This document shows positions 8,536-15,001 of a stretch of 29,607 bases of DNA, piece by piece. The notes under the pieces are model-generated. The model worked only from the letters and a program-made list of their open reading frames with translations, was not told the origin of the DNA and made no database searches. The stretch's first letter is position 1; the number at the start of each line of letters is the position of its first letter. Position numbers and translations under genes: made by a program. The stretch comes from a virus, in the IMG/VR virus record IMGVR_UViG_3300009149_000188, positions 1 through 29,607 of that record. The stretch is one strand, 5' to 3'.

Positions 8536-8960
8536 TATCCCTCCCTCGTTTCTTCAGTATAAACAAATAATGGTATCTGCATTGATGAGTGCGGTACTTT
8601 AAATCCGGGGTTGGTTCCGTTAGTCGTACGCCCCAGCCTGTGCGAATCTACGTAAGCCGAAAATCCTAAGTCCGGGTTCTCCCAAAACTTCTGGAATATA
8701 AGCACCCCTAAAGTTGCCAGCTTTAAATCCCTGCTCTTAGCGTCCATGCCCTTGACATAAAGTATCAGGTCGAACCGCCAGCCTACCTTATATGTATGTG
8801 TAGTCTCAGGGATAAACTCTTCTACGCCATCCCAGTATATATCCATGCAAGTATATGCTGTAAGTTCTTTGATACCATACTCATAAACTTTATCCATGCC
8901 TGTAACGGCTTCCATCAAAGTCTTTATTGCATCTTTTATCCCTACAATGTCATTAGCCAT
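8535..8960 (-). CDS. Tail terminator / tail completion protein candidate
   Basis: A 141-residue protein between an HK97 gp10-like gene and the tail tube gene, where siphophages place the tail terminator (lambda U or HK97 gp10-neighbour type). It has an N-terminal helix (GIKDAIKTLMEAVTGM), then beta strands with TYKVGWRFDLILYVKG and a closing MQIPLFVYTEE. These match the alpha/beta layout of this group: helix, beta sheet carrying a W-RFDL-like strand, and a final strand. It overlaps the upstream gene by 8 nt. The family diverges strongly, so the call rests mainly on gene order and general fold. Confidence 0.65.
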   Translation of the reverse strand: MANDIVGIKDAIKTLMEAVTGMDKVYEYGIKELTAYTCMDIYWDGVEEFIPETTHTYKVGWRFDLILYVKGMDAKSRDLKLATLGVLIFQKFWENPDLGFSAYVDSHRLGRTTNGTNPGFKVPHSSMQIPLFVYTEETREG

Positions 8961-9330
8961 TTATAACCTTCTCCAGTTCTTCTTCATAAATCCTCTCAAC
9001 TTCAGGCTCGCTCTCTTCAGCCATTTTAAAGAAGTAGTGTTTCGGCTTTATATAGACTGAACCGCCACGGCCAGCCCTGCCTCCTTCATCCTGTATGTGT
9101 GCATAAGGCTGTGATAAGAACTGCCCTGCTACCAGCATATTGCTAGAATATAAAGCCTTTATTTCCCTTTTAAGAGTACCTGTCTTATATGGTGCTTTAT
9201 CGATAGCTCTTCTCTGCCATAACTCCAGCATCCTCTTAGCGGCTCTCTGCTTAAAGCTCTCGTACAGCGACGGGTAGTTATTAAAGTACCTCTGGTAATC
9301 TGAACTAAATTGATAGGATATGCTTATCAT
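8953..9330 (-). CDS. HK97 gp10-like head-tail joining / tail completion protein
   Basis: A 125-residue protein with the clear HK97-gp10 pattern. It has a helical start with KRMLELWQRRAIDKAPYKTGTL (the KAP--TG-L phrase is the family hallmark), then a middle strand, PYAHIQDEGG, and YIKPKHYFFKMAEE. These proteins complete the junction between neck and tail. It overlaps the connector gene by 4 nt (ATGA), so the two are translationally coupled. The gene order connector, gp10-like, terminator, tube matches HK97 and many related phages. Confidence 0.85.
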   Translation of the reverse strand: MISISYQFSSDYQRYFNNYPSLYESFKQRAAKRMLELWQRRAIDKAPYKTGTLKREIKALYSSNMLVAGQFLSQPYAHIQDEGGRAGRGGSVYIKPKHYFFKMAEESEPEVERIYEEELEKVING

Positions 9331-9911
9331 ACCGAACCGAACTCCACTCTTTTATATTTGCCTAAGATTGCTTTTACATCAGGGGGCATATATCCTTTTG
9401 CCAGATTCACATAAGCCCCTTCTTCAAACCTCTGGGAGTAATCCACTATCTCGCCTTTATAGACTGCGGCAACCCATTTCTTTAAAGCTAAAGCCAGTGG
9501 CCGGGGTACGTTTGCCCTTGCTGCCCCATAGCCTGCCTTATAGACTATATCAATGTTTTTAAATCCACCGTTAAACTTGTATCCGTACAGTTGTATATAT
9601 CCTTCTTTTAGATAGACAAAATAATCAGTATTTTCCGTGCCTGCCGATATGTCATCTATGGCAAGGCTCGTAACTGACACTATAGGCTTATGGTCGACAA
9701 ACAGCGTAGTAGTGCCATCACCGTCATAGGATTCTGTATAGGTCTTATCTATTATCTGGTCAAGTGAAAGTTCCTCTGATAACAAAGCGCAGATATCATC
9801 CAGCAGATAGATAAGCTCTGCGTCCATAGATGTATCATTGTCGTCCGATATATTTAAGTGGCTCCGCATCTCTGCTAGAGTTACTATTGTTTTATCCTGT
9901 ACATCTGTCAT
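9327..9911 (-). CDS. Head-tail connector protein (gp6-like)
   Basis: A 194-residue protein with an N-terminal helical bundle (VTLAEMRSHLNI, then DAELIYLLDDICALLSEEL), a beta insert with DGDGTTTLFVDHKPIVSV, and a C-terminal helix with NVPRPLALALKKWVAAVYKG. This is the layout of HK97 gp6/SPP1 gp15-type adaptors, which form a ring below the portal. The beta insert with VDHKPI followed by VTSL is typical of the longer versions. It is the first structural gene after the glycosylation-type cassette and starts directly after that cassette's last stop codon, so the cassette interrupts the usual capsid-connector adjacency. Confidence 0.8.
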   Translation of the reverse strand: MTDVQDKTIVTLAEMRSHLNISDDNDTSMDAELIYLLDDICALLSEELSLDQIIDKTYTESYDGDGTTTLFVDHKPIVSVTSLAIDDISAGTENTDYFVYLKEGYIQLYGYKFNGGFKNIDIVYKAGYGAARANVPRPLALALKKWVAAVYKGEIVDYSQRFEEGAYVNLAKGYMPPDVKAILGKYKRVEFGSV

Positions 9912-11591
9912 TTAATTCTCCTTTATAAATAAATCAGGTCTGACTGCTAAAAGATGTTTTGCATGTATCCCCAATATTATCTTTATTTCATCTTGCACGA
10001 ATGTTCCGACCTTTGAATAATTATAAGGTTTTTTCCCCTTGTATTTTATATAGACATTATCGGTATCAATTATCTTTTTAGGAGGTTCACTTTTGATATC
10101 TGTTTTTAATACCATTTTATATCTAGGCGCCGGTACATCATTTTCTACAAATTCAGGTTTGACGGTATCTTTAATACTTTCCCATTGCGCCCTGGCTTCC
10201 TTATTATAAGTTTCAATATCTATCCCCAACTCGTCAAATGCTATATGCCCATAGTGATGGACATAGGCATCTTTAACCCAGTAAGACTTACATTTACCCA
10301 GTATCTTGGCTCGCCATATCCATTCCCGTTCTTCGGTACATCCCAGCTTAAATTTTTTGTAATCGAATCCTCCAGCTATATCAAACAGTTCTTTCCGAGT
10401 TACAAAACAAAACCCCATTACATCGTAATGGATACAATCTCCTGACAGTCTATCAGCTACAGCATTTATTTCCTCTACAGACATCTTATATCTTTGATTG
10501 GTAAGCGCCCTTATGCATTGATTTCCTCCACAAAGGGAAGTAGAGGGACCTGTTATACCGCAATCCTTTTTATTCCTGAATGGGAACATGAGCTTGTCCA
10601 GCCAGCCCGGAGTTACTACAGTATCGGAGTTTAGAAAACATATATAGTCAGAACTCGCTATCTTTATAGCCTGATTACATCCATAAGGGAATCCCTTATT
10701 CTCTTTATTCTTTATGAGCTTTAAATCAAATTGCTTTAGGCTTTCAAGATATCCCTTAGTAGCTTCTCCTGCCCCGTTATCTACTACTATAAGCTCATAG
10801 TTAGAAGTATTTTTATAAAGCGAATTAAAGCACTTCTTTATATATTCAAGCTCATTTCTCACCAATACTATTATCGATACTTTTGGATGGCCTTTAAATT
10901 TATATTTTGTATTCTGTAATGCCGACCCCATACTGCCTATCATGTGTCCATCGTGTGGTGTCCGCAGGAAATAATCATTCTTATGGATATCACCCTGTAG
11001 CACCTGAGGTTTTATCTTCAGGTTATGCAGTACATAATTAAAACTTAACTGATCCCTTTTGGAATGCCTGCATATTTCAGCCCACCACCAATTATTGATC
11101 CTTTCTATTTTCTTAGTATGCTTTCGTAGTATTATGGTACATTCAAACAGCCCGTTATTTTTAGGATAATTCCTTTCCTTGTAAACCGACATCTGCTCAA
11201 GTATCACTTCATTGCTATCTAAGTTCTGCCTTATACATATATCTGCTTCCTCGTATATGCCGTTCCTTTTCTGAAAATGCCCAAAGACCGCAATATCATC
11301 TCTCTTGAGATATTTTTTTATAAGCTCAACAGGCGAACATATAAGGTTGATATTTCCATCTATCCATATACTGTAATCGTAATCCCCGACATATTGATGT
11401 GACAGGACTTTGTGTATCTTTGCATTCCTGTTAGCGTCAGTAAACAGATTACATGCAGGCTTTATCGTCCAGGTATCAGAGGCTATCTCCCCGTTATCGG
11501 TAAAACATATATAATCGCTGCCATCATCAAACTGGTCATCTTTTAATGTGTCCTTTGCCCCCGTTATTGCTGTGTAGACAACAACATTCAT
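9912..11591 (-). CDS. Two-domain glycosyltransferase-type protein (DUF616-like + GT2)
   Basis: A 559-residue protein in three parts. Residues 1-220 resemble the DUF616/TOD1-type glycosyltransferase fold, with YTAITGAKDTLKDD at the start, DYICFTDN, YDYSIWIDGN at 71-80 and NNGLFEC. Residues 237-475 are a GT2 (GT-A fold) domain, with VSIIVLVRNE, ELIVVDNGAGE, NKGFPYGCNQAI, the metal-binding NSDT at 321-324, and GGFDYKKF followed by acidic EERE. Residues about 513-559 (YKGKKPYNY, then HAKHLLAVRPDLF) resemble a short phage structural domain rather than an enzyme. The protein probably transfers sugars from nucleotide donors, but donor and acceptor are unknown. It overlaps the methyltransferase gene by 4 nt. 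Confidence 0.75.
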   Translation of the reverse strand: MNVVVYTAITGAKDTLKDDQFDDGSDYICFTDNGEIASDTWTIKPACNLFTDANRNAKIHKVLSHQYVGDYDYSIWIDGNINLICSPVELIKKYLKRDDIAVFGHFQKRNGIYEEADICIRQNLDSNEVILEQMSVYKERNYPKNNGLFECTIILRKHTKKIERINNWWWAEICRHSKRDQLSFNYVLHNLKIKPQVLQGDIHKNDYFLRTPHDGHMIGSMGSALQNTKYKFKGHPKVSIIVLVRNELEYIKKCFNSLYKNTSNYELIVVDNGAGEATKGYLESLKQFDLKLIKNKENKGFPYGCNQAIKIASSDYICFLNSDTVVTPGWLDKLMFPFRNKKDCGITGPSTSLCGGNQCIRALTNQRYKMSVEEINAVADRLSGDCIHYDVMGFCFVTRKELFDIAGGFDYKKFKLGCTEEREWIWRAKILGKCKSYWVKDAYVHHYGHIAFDELGIDIETYNKEARAQWESIKDTVKPEFVENDVPAPRYKMVLKTDIKSEPPKKIIDTDNVYIKYKGKKPYNYSKVGTFVQDEIKIILGIHAKHLLAVRPDLFIKEN

Positions 11592-12040
11592 TGTACGTCC
11601 TTTTCTACAATCAAGGTTGAAACTAATTCATTATTCTGTTTTTCAAGTATTTTGATTTTAAACCTGCATAGCCCTGCAAGTCCTTTTAATATCCCGTTAA
11701 TCCTTGCTTCATTCCATAAACTTAAATGACAGGCAAAGTACGCTTCGGTATTATCTGAATGTGGAGTCCTTATATCTATCTCGGTCCCGTTCTTTGAAAT
11801 CCTATGAAGCTCGATAAATAAATCCCCTATGTCCCTGTTCTCTAAATGTTCTAAAAAGTGGCTACAGTAAATTCCGCTTACAGAATTATCAAGGAAAGGC
11901 AATCCGCCCCTCACATCCCAGACGATCTCTTGTCCAAAGTTAAGGATATCCAATCCGATATATCCGGCTTTCTTTTTATCCTTACACCCTACATCCAGAT
12001 AGATCGGCTTAGTACCATCATATTTTATTTTTCTTAACAC
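11588..12040 (-). CDS. SAM-dependent methyltransferase (class I, COG4627-like)
   Basis: A short class I methyltransferase. Motif I is YLDVGCKDKK followed by YIGLDI; the next region is WDVRGGLPFLDNSVSGIYC and then SHFLEHLENRDI, the acidic/SHxLEH phrase seen in Methyltransf_11 and COG4627 proteins that sit among sugar-transfer genes. The target is likely a sugar or sugar-linked group, inferred from its neighbours. I prefer the GTG at 12040 because GGGGAAG lies seven bases upstream. A TTG at 12067 would add nine residues and deepen the overlap with the FkbM gene to 50 nt. It ends in an ATGA overlap with the large glycosyltransferase gene. Confidence 0.7.
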   Translation of the reverse strand: MLRKIKYDGTKPIYLDVGCKDKKKAGYIGLDILNFGQEIVWDVRGGLPFLDNSVSGIYCSHFLEHLENRDIGDLFIELHRISKNGTEIDIRTPHSDNTEAYFACHLSLWNEARINGILKGLAGLCRFKIKILEKQNNELVSTLIVEKDVQ

Positions 12041-12695
12041 CCTGTAACTTCCCCAGTCTTTTGCCAAAATGCCATGTTACCTCAAATCCGCAATCCTCAA
12101 GATGATTTACAAGGCCGTCATTCTTGCTTCCGTCATGTAGTTCACAGACTATCTTTTCAACCTTATCCAATTTAGAACTCTCAAGTATCCTGTATTCAGC
12201 CCCCTCGCAATCAAGTTTTATTAGCTTTACCCAGAGATAATCTTTAAGAATATCATCAAGTGTCGTGATCTCTACAAGTTCAGATCCGCCAATACCGTTG
12301 TCTATGCAATCTTCTATCAGGCTATGGCTTCCGGGATTAGTCTTATCCTTGTATAGCAAAGCAGTTCCCCTCGTATCTGATACTGCGGTATTATAGGCTG
12401 ATATTATATTCCCAAATTCATTAGCTTCTATATTCTTTTTTAGTATTGCAAAGTTTTTAGGCTCTGGTTCAAAGGACAGTACCGTAGCTTTCCTGATTGC
12501 GCATTCGATAGAAAATGCCCCTATATGCGCCCCTATGTCGATTACGATATCCCCGTACTCAAATACACCGAACCCTTTATCAAGATAAAAGTTCCTTACC
12601 CTGACATCATCTATTATTTCAGTGTCGTTCGTTCCGGGCCTTATGTAAAATTTAGCAGGCTGCCCGTTATAATTTTTAGTTTCAATCAATTCCAT
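12018..12695 (-). CDS. FkbM-family methyltransferase
   Basis: FkbM-type methyltransferases usually O-methylate sugars or polyketide-like hydroxyls. Motif I is VIDIGAHIGAFSIE at 51-64, followed by VLSFEPEPKNF at 72-82, NTAVSD at 102-107, and the family signature WVKLIKLDCEGAE at 155-167. The ATG at 12695 is chosen because AGGAGGCG lies four bases upstream. A longer frame to 12779 would overlap the upstream gene by 98 nt and adds an unlikely Arg-rich leader. The overlap with the upstream glycosyltransferase gene is 14 nt. Its place between sugar-transfer genes suggests capping or decorating a glycan by methylation. Confidence 0.85.
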   Translation of the reverse strand: MELIETKNYNGQPAKFYIRPGTNDTEIIDDVRVRNFYLDKGFGVFEYGDIVIDIGAHIGAFSIECAIRKATVLSFEPEPKNFAILKKNIEANEFGNIISAYNTAVSDTRGTALLYKDKTNPGSHSLIEDCIDNGIGGSELVEITTLDDILKDYLWVKLIKLDCEGAEYRILESSKLDKVEKIVCELHDGSKNDGLVNHLEDCGFEVTWHFGKRLGKLQGVKKNKI

Positions 12696-13437
12696 CAAAC
12701 GCCTCCTTATGCCAATTCCTAAAATTATCCCATGTATGTACTGACAGTAAATCCTTCCTTTGTGAAACCTTATCCTCAAGTTGTTTTAGCTTATGTACCA
12801 AAACATCGTAACTTTCATAGATAATATCGTCCTCATCTTTTAGGTCTACCATAAACCCGATGTCTCTTGAGATAACCGGGATGTTTAAACTCTTAGCATT
12901 TAAGACATCCATTGGGCCACCCTCCGCTGTCGAGGTTATAAGCAGATAATCAATATCATCAAAAAAGTTATCTGATACTATGCCAAAACCTAGCTTCCAA
13001 TCCTTTATAAAAACAAACTCAAAGATATCTTTATTAAGTTCAACATACAGCCTGGCGATTATACCCTGTCCTTTTCTTCCTGTGCCGTAAGGCCTACCAG
13101 ATACGCCTAGCCTTATTTTTCTCTGCTCTACCAATATACCGAATCCTCCGATTACCCGTATCTTATCTTCTGGTACTAAATTGCGGATAAGCTCTTTCCT
13201 ACCGTGATCTGACATACAGAAAATATAATCAGCCTTATCTAAAATAGTCCTATCGCTTAACTCGTCAAAATGTGTAAAGAAAACTATATCCATGTTAGAC
13301 TTTTGACAGCCGTTAAAATGCTTCCAGTAAATCCAGTTTATGTAGTAGGTAATATCTGTTTCAGGCAAATCTGCTTTTAAAAGTTCTTTGCCGATCTTCT
13401 CAAGTATCCAGTCATCATTCGGATATACTACTTTCAA
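12682..13437 (-). CDS. Glycosyltransferase-like protein (GT4/GT-B C-terminal half)
   Basis: A 251-residue protein with GT-B features. The first half has DIVFFTHFDEL and ADYIFCMSDHGRKELI (a GT4-like CxS phrase before a helix), then IRLGVSGRPYGTGRKGQ as the linker strand and nucleotide-sugar loop. The second half has LLITSTAEGGPMDVLNAKSL and NIPVISRDIGF, matching the GT4 EGxxxxxxEA helix, although the second glutamate is Asn here. The protein is short for GT4 (usually 350-400), so the acceptor domain is reduced. The start is TTG at 13437, on a TTGA overlap with the upstream gene, with GGGAGG eight bases before it. Activity is likely but unproven given the changed residue. Confidence 0.65.
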   Translation of the reverse strand: MKVVYPNDDWILEKIGKELLKADLPETDITYYINWIYWKHFNGCQKSNMDIVFFTHFDELSDRTILDKADYIFCMSDHGRKELIRNLVPEDKIRVIGGFGILVEQRKIRLGVSGRPYGTGRKGQGIIARLYVELNKDIFEFVFIKDWKLGFGIVSDNFFDDIDYLLITSTAEGGPMDVLNAKSLNIPVISRDIGFMVDLKDEDDIIYESYDVLVHKLKQLEDKVSQRKDLLSVHTWDNFRNWHKEAFDGID

Positions 13438-14552
13438 GCGTAGACCCTCCCATTCTTTACTATCGATAATGTATTAGGTTTACGTCTTGGCCCTTTACGT
13501 GCTATGGCCTGCTGTAGAATACGCTCATACTTAGACCAGTGATCCTTTATATTCCGTCTATCCCTGACATACTCAAAAGCCTTTTCCGCAATCTCTTTGC
13601 GCTTCTTTGGCCTATCGATTAAATACTTCAATCCCTCATACCATTTATTATCTGTTACCAGTACCCCTGTCTCTTTATCAGTTACCGTATGATAGGTTGA
13701 GACCTTAGATATAACAGCCGGGACCTTAAGCCTTGAATACTCTAAAAACTTTATATCACTCTTGGCCCGATTAAACTCATTATCAAGCAGTGGTATTATC
13801 CCTATATCCCAGTCCATAAACAGCGGATATTCGTAAAGCTCAAAAAACCCTGCCATTTTGTTGAGTTCCCTGTTACCGTGTTTAGAAGATTCGATATACT
13901 CTACCCTGTCATGTATGATATCCCCTGAATGGAAACCTACAAATTTAAACTTAACTGCAGGGTACTCATCCAGTATCTTTAAAATTGCATCTTTGGCAAT
14001 CAGTACATCCGGCCTGTGGGACTGGCTCCCCATAAATCCTATTACAATACCCTCATGTTTCTTCTTCTCTACATCCCACCGTGGGCTGTCAAAGTCCAGT
14101 TGGTTCATAAAGGTAACAGCAGGCTTGTTAAACTTGCCCCCGTAATAATCCGATAGATACTTAGTAGAACATATAAATCCGTCTGCCTTATTCCATAAAT
14201 ACGACCTCTGTAACCAGACATCTTTAGCCCTGTTGCCGGAAGCCTTATTTATCCAGTCGGTAGTCTTATCTGCCATATCGTCTGCTTCTATTAATACAGG
14301 GATATTGGCAAAGTTACTCCACTCCAGAATAGGCTCAAGCCCCATCTTAGCAGGCATCTCCATAACCACCACATCAGCGGACTTTAGATATCGTTCAGAC
14401 ATATCGTGAAATTTCTTCTGGTCTCTGAAAGTCTTTCTAAGTCCTGCCATAGTAACAACGGGTATGCCGTTCTTTATAAGCTCATTATTAGGTAATATCA
14501 TCCTGTAGTAGCCTGATGCACTATCTACCATTTCAAAGAACATTACTTTCAA
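13434..14552 (-). CDS. Glycosyltransferase (GT-B fold, GT4-like)
   Basis: A 372-residue protein of normal GT4 length. The N-terminal domain has MFFEMVDSASGYYRMILP at the start and VLIEADDMADK at 86-96. The C-terminal Rossmann domain begins near GIVIGFMGSQSHRPD (168-182), followed by FKFVGFH, DWDIGIIPLLDNEFNRAKSD and KFLEYSRLKVPAVIS (268-282), where E271 sits in the nucleotide-sugar helix. A final WSKYERIL helix is typical. TTG at 14552 is the likely start because AGGAGG lies six bases upstream; the next ATG (14543) would be too far away. It overlaps the Cys-rich gene by 20 nt. The sugar donor is unknown. Confidence 0.8.
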   Translation of the reverse strand: MKVMFFEMVDSASGYYRMILPNNELIKNGIPVVTMAGLRKTFRDQKKFHDMSERYLKSADVVVMEMPAKMGLEPILEWSNFANIPVLIEADDMADKTTDWINKASGNRAKDVWLQRSYLWNKADGFICSTKYLSDYYGGKFNKPAVTFMNQLDFDSPRWDVEKKKHEGIVIGFMGSQSHRPDVLIAKDAILKILDEYPAVKFKFVGFHSGDIIHDRVEYIESSKHGNRELNKMAGFFELYEYPLFMDWDIGIIPLLDNEFNRAKSDIKFLEYSRLKVPAVISKVSTYHTVTDKETGVLVTDNKWYEGLKYLIDRPKKRKEIAEKAFEYVRDRRNIKDHWSKYERILQQAIARKGPRRKPNTLSIVKNGRVYA

Positions 14553-14922
14553 GTTCCGCCTCCTTGATATAAAAATGAAAATGTTTCATAAGCTCCGGCA
14601 TATCATACTGGTAGATACAATCCTTGCCGAATAAGTTCCTGCATTGAAGCTGTACCCAGAGTAGACAGGTATCACAATCTACCATACCTGAATGTCTTTT
14701 CCAGATGACCATAGGCCCATTATCGGACTTAACAATCTTCCACTTCTCGCTATCATGGTATATGTCTTTAGATTTTAGCTTCTCGCAGATAGAACAATTA
14801 TCTGTTACGGCCTCCACCACGGCCACCGCCTTGTCCACGTCCCGGCCCTCCGCTGGGGCAGGGGTTTGTATTCCTGTTTCCACCATTTCCTCCGCCTGAA
14901 CCATCTCTTCTACCCATTTCAT
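14533..14922 (-). CDS. Cys-rich hypothetical protein, possibly HIT-like
   Basis: The reading frame gives 129 residues. From about residue 43 it looks like a real folded domain: NCSICEKLKSKDIYHDSEKW, IVKSDN and VIWKRHSG, then DCDTCLLW, and near the end KHFHFYIKE. Two Cys pairs (CSIC, CDTC) suggest a metal site. A leading CxxC, a K-[RE]H-like strand and a late HxHx-type strand recall HIT-like folds, but the match is loose. The first 42 residues are acidic low-complexity sequence (EEMVQAEEMVETG) that overprints a Gly/Arg-rich frame. The SD lies only one base before this ATG, so the true start is uncertain. It immediately precedes the glycosyltransferase genes. Confidence 0.5.
   Translation of the reverse strand: MKWVEEMVQAEEMVETGIQTPAPAEGRDVDKAVAVVEAVTDNCSICEKLKSKDIYHDSEKWKIVKSDNGPMVIWKRHSGMVDCDTCLLWVQLQCRNLFGKDCIYQYDMPELMKHFHFYIKEAELESNVL
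14798..14917 (-). CDS. Gly/Arg-rich 39-residue ORF overprinting the Cys-rich gene
   Basis: An alternative frame opens with ATG at 14917, six bases after AGGAG (14928-14924), the best spacing available here. It reads MGRRDGSGGGNGGN, then PCPSGGPGRGQGGGRGGG and ends RNR before TAA at 14800-14798. The composition is about half glycine with many arginines, which explains the local GC rise. Short Gly/Arg-rich leaders followed by a Cys-rich zinc domain exist in bacterial and archaeal small proteins, so this could be the true N-terminal part or a separate peptide. Both overlapping frames are open; ribosome-site spacing favours this one. Confidence 0.45.
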   Translation of the reverse strand: MGRRDGSGGGNGGNRNTNPCPSGGPGRGQGGGRGGGRNR

Positions 14923-14935
14923 GCTCCTAATGTAA

Positions 14936-14994
14936 TTAGGGGAAGCAGGAGGCGTATCGAACTTCCCCTAAACCTAAATTAATAATCGCCTCCT
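14936..14994 (-). promoter_or_regulatory. Interleaved inverted repeats with orphan ribosome-binding site
   Basis: The 79-nt gap after the capsid gene holds two interleaved pairs. TTAGGGGAAG (14936-14945) pairs with CTTCCCCTAA (14962-14971), ten perfect base pairs. AGGAGGCG (14947-14954) pairs with CGCCTCCT (14987-14994), eight pairs. In the minus-strand RNA the second pair contains AAAAGGAGGCGATT, identical in style to real ribosome sites here, but no ATG, GTG or TTG follows at a useful distance (only ATT ATT). The pairs cannot easily coexist because one linker is a single base, so they look like alternative hairpins. There is no U-tract, so this is not a standard terminator. Confidence 0.5.
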
Positions 14995-15001
14995 TTTAAC
15001 T

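Noticed and set aside
14936-14971. Rho-independent terminator after the capsid gene
   Set aside because: The ten-base stem has a 16-base loop and no T-run on the minus strand, so it lacks the key element of an intrinsic terminator.
14936-14994. Stable H-type pseudoknot from the two interleaved stems
   Set aside because: The order of arms is right, but one connecting linker is a single base across an eight-base-pair helix, so both full stems are unlikely together. Alternative hairpins fit better.
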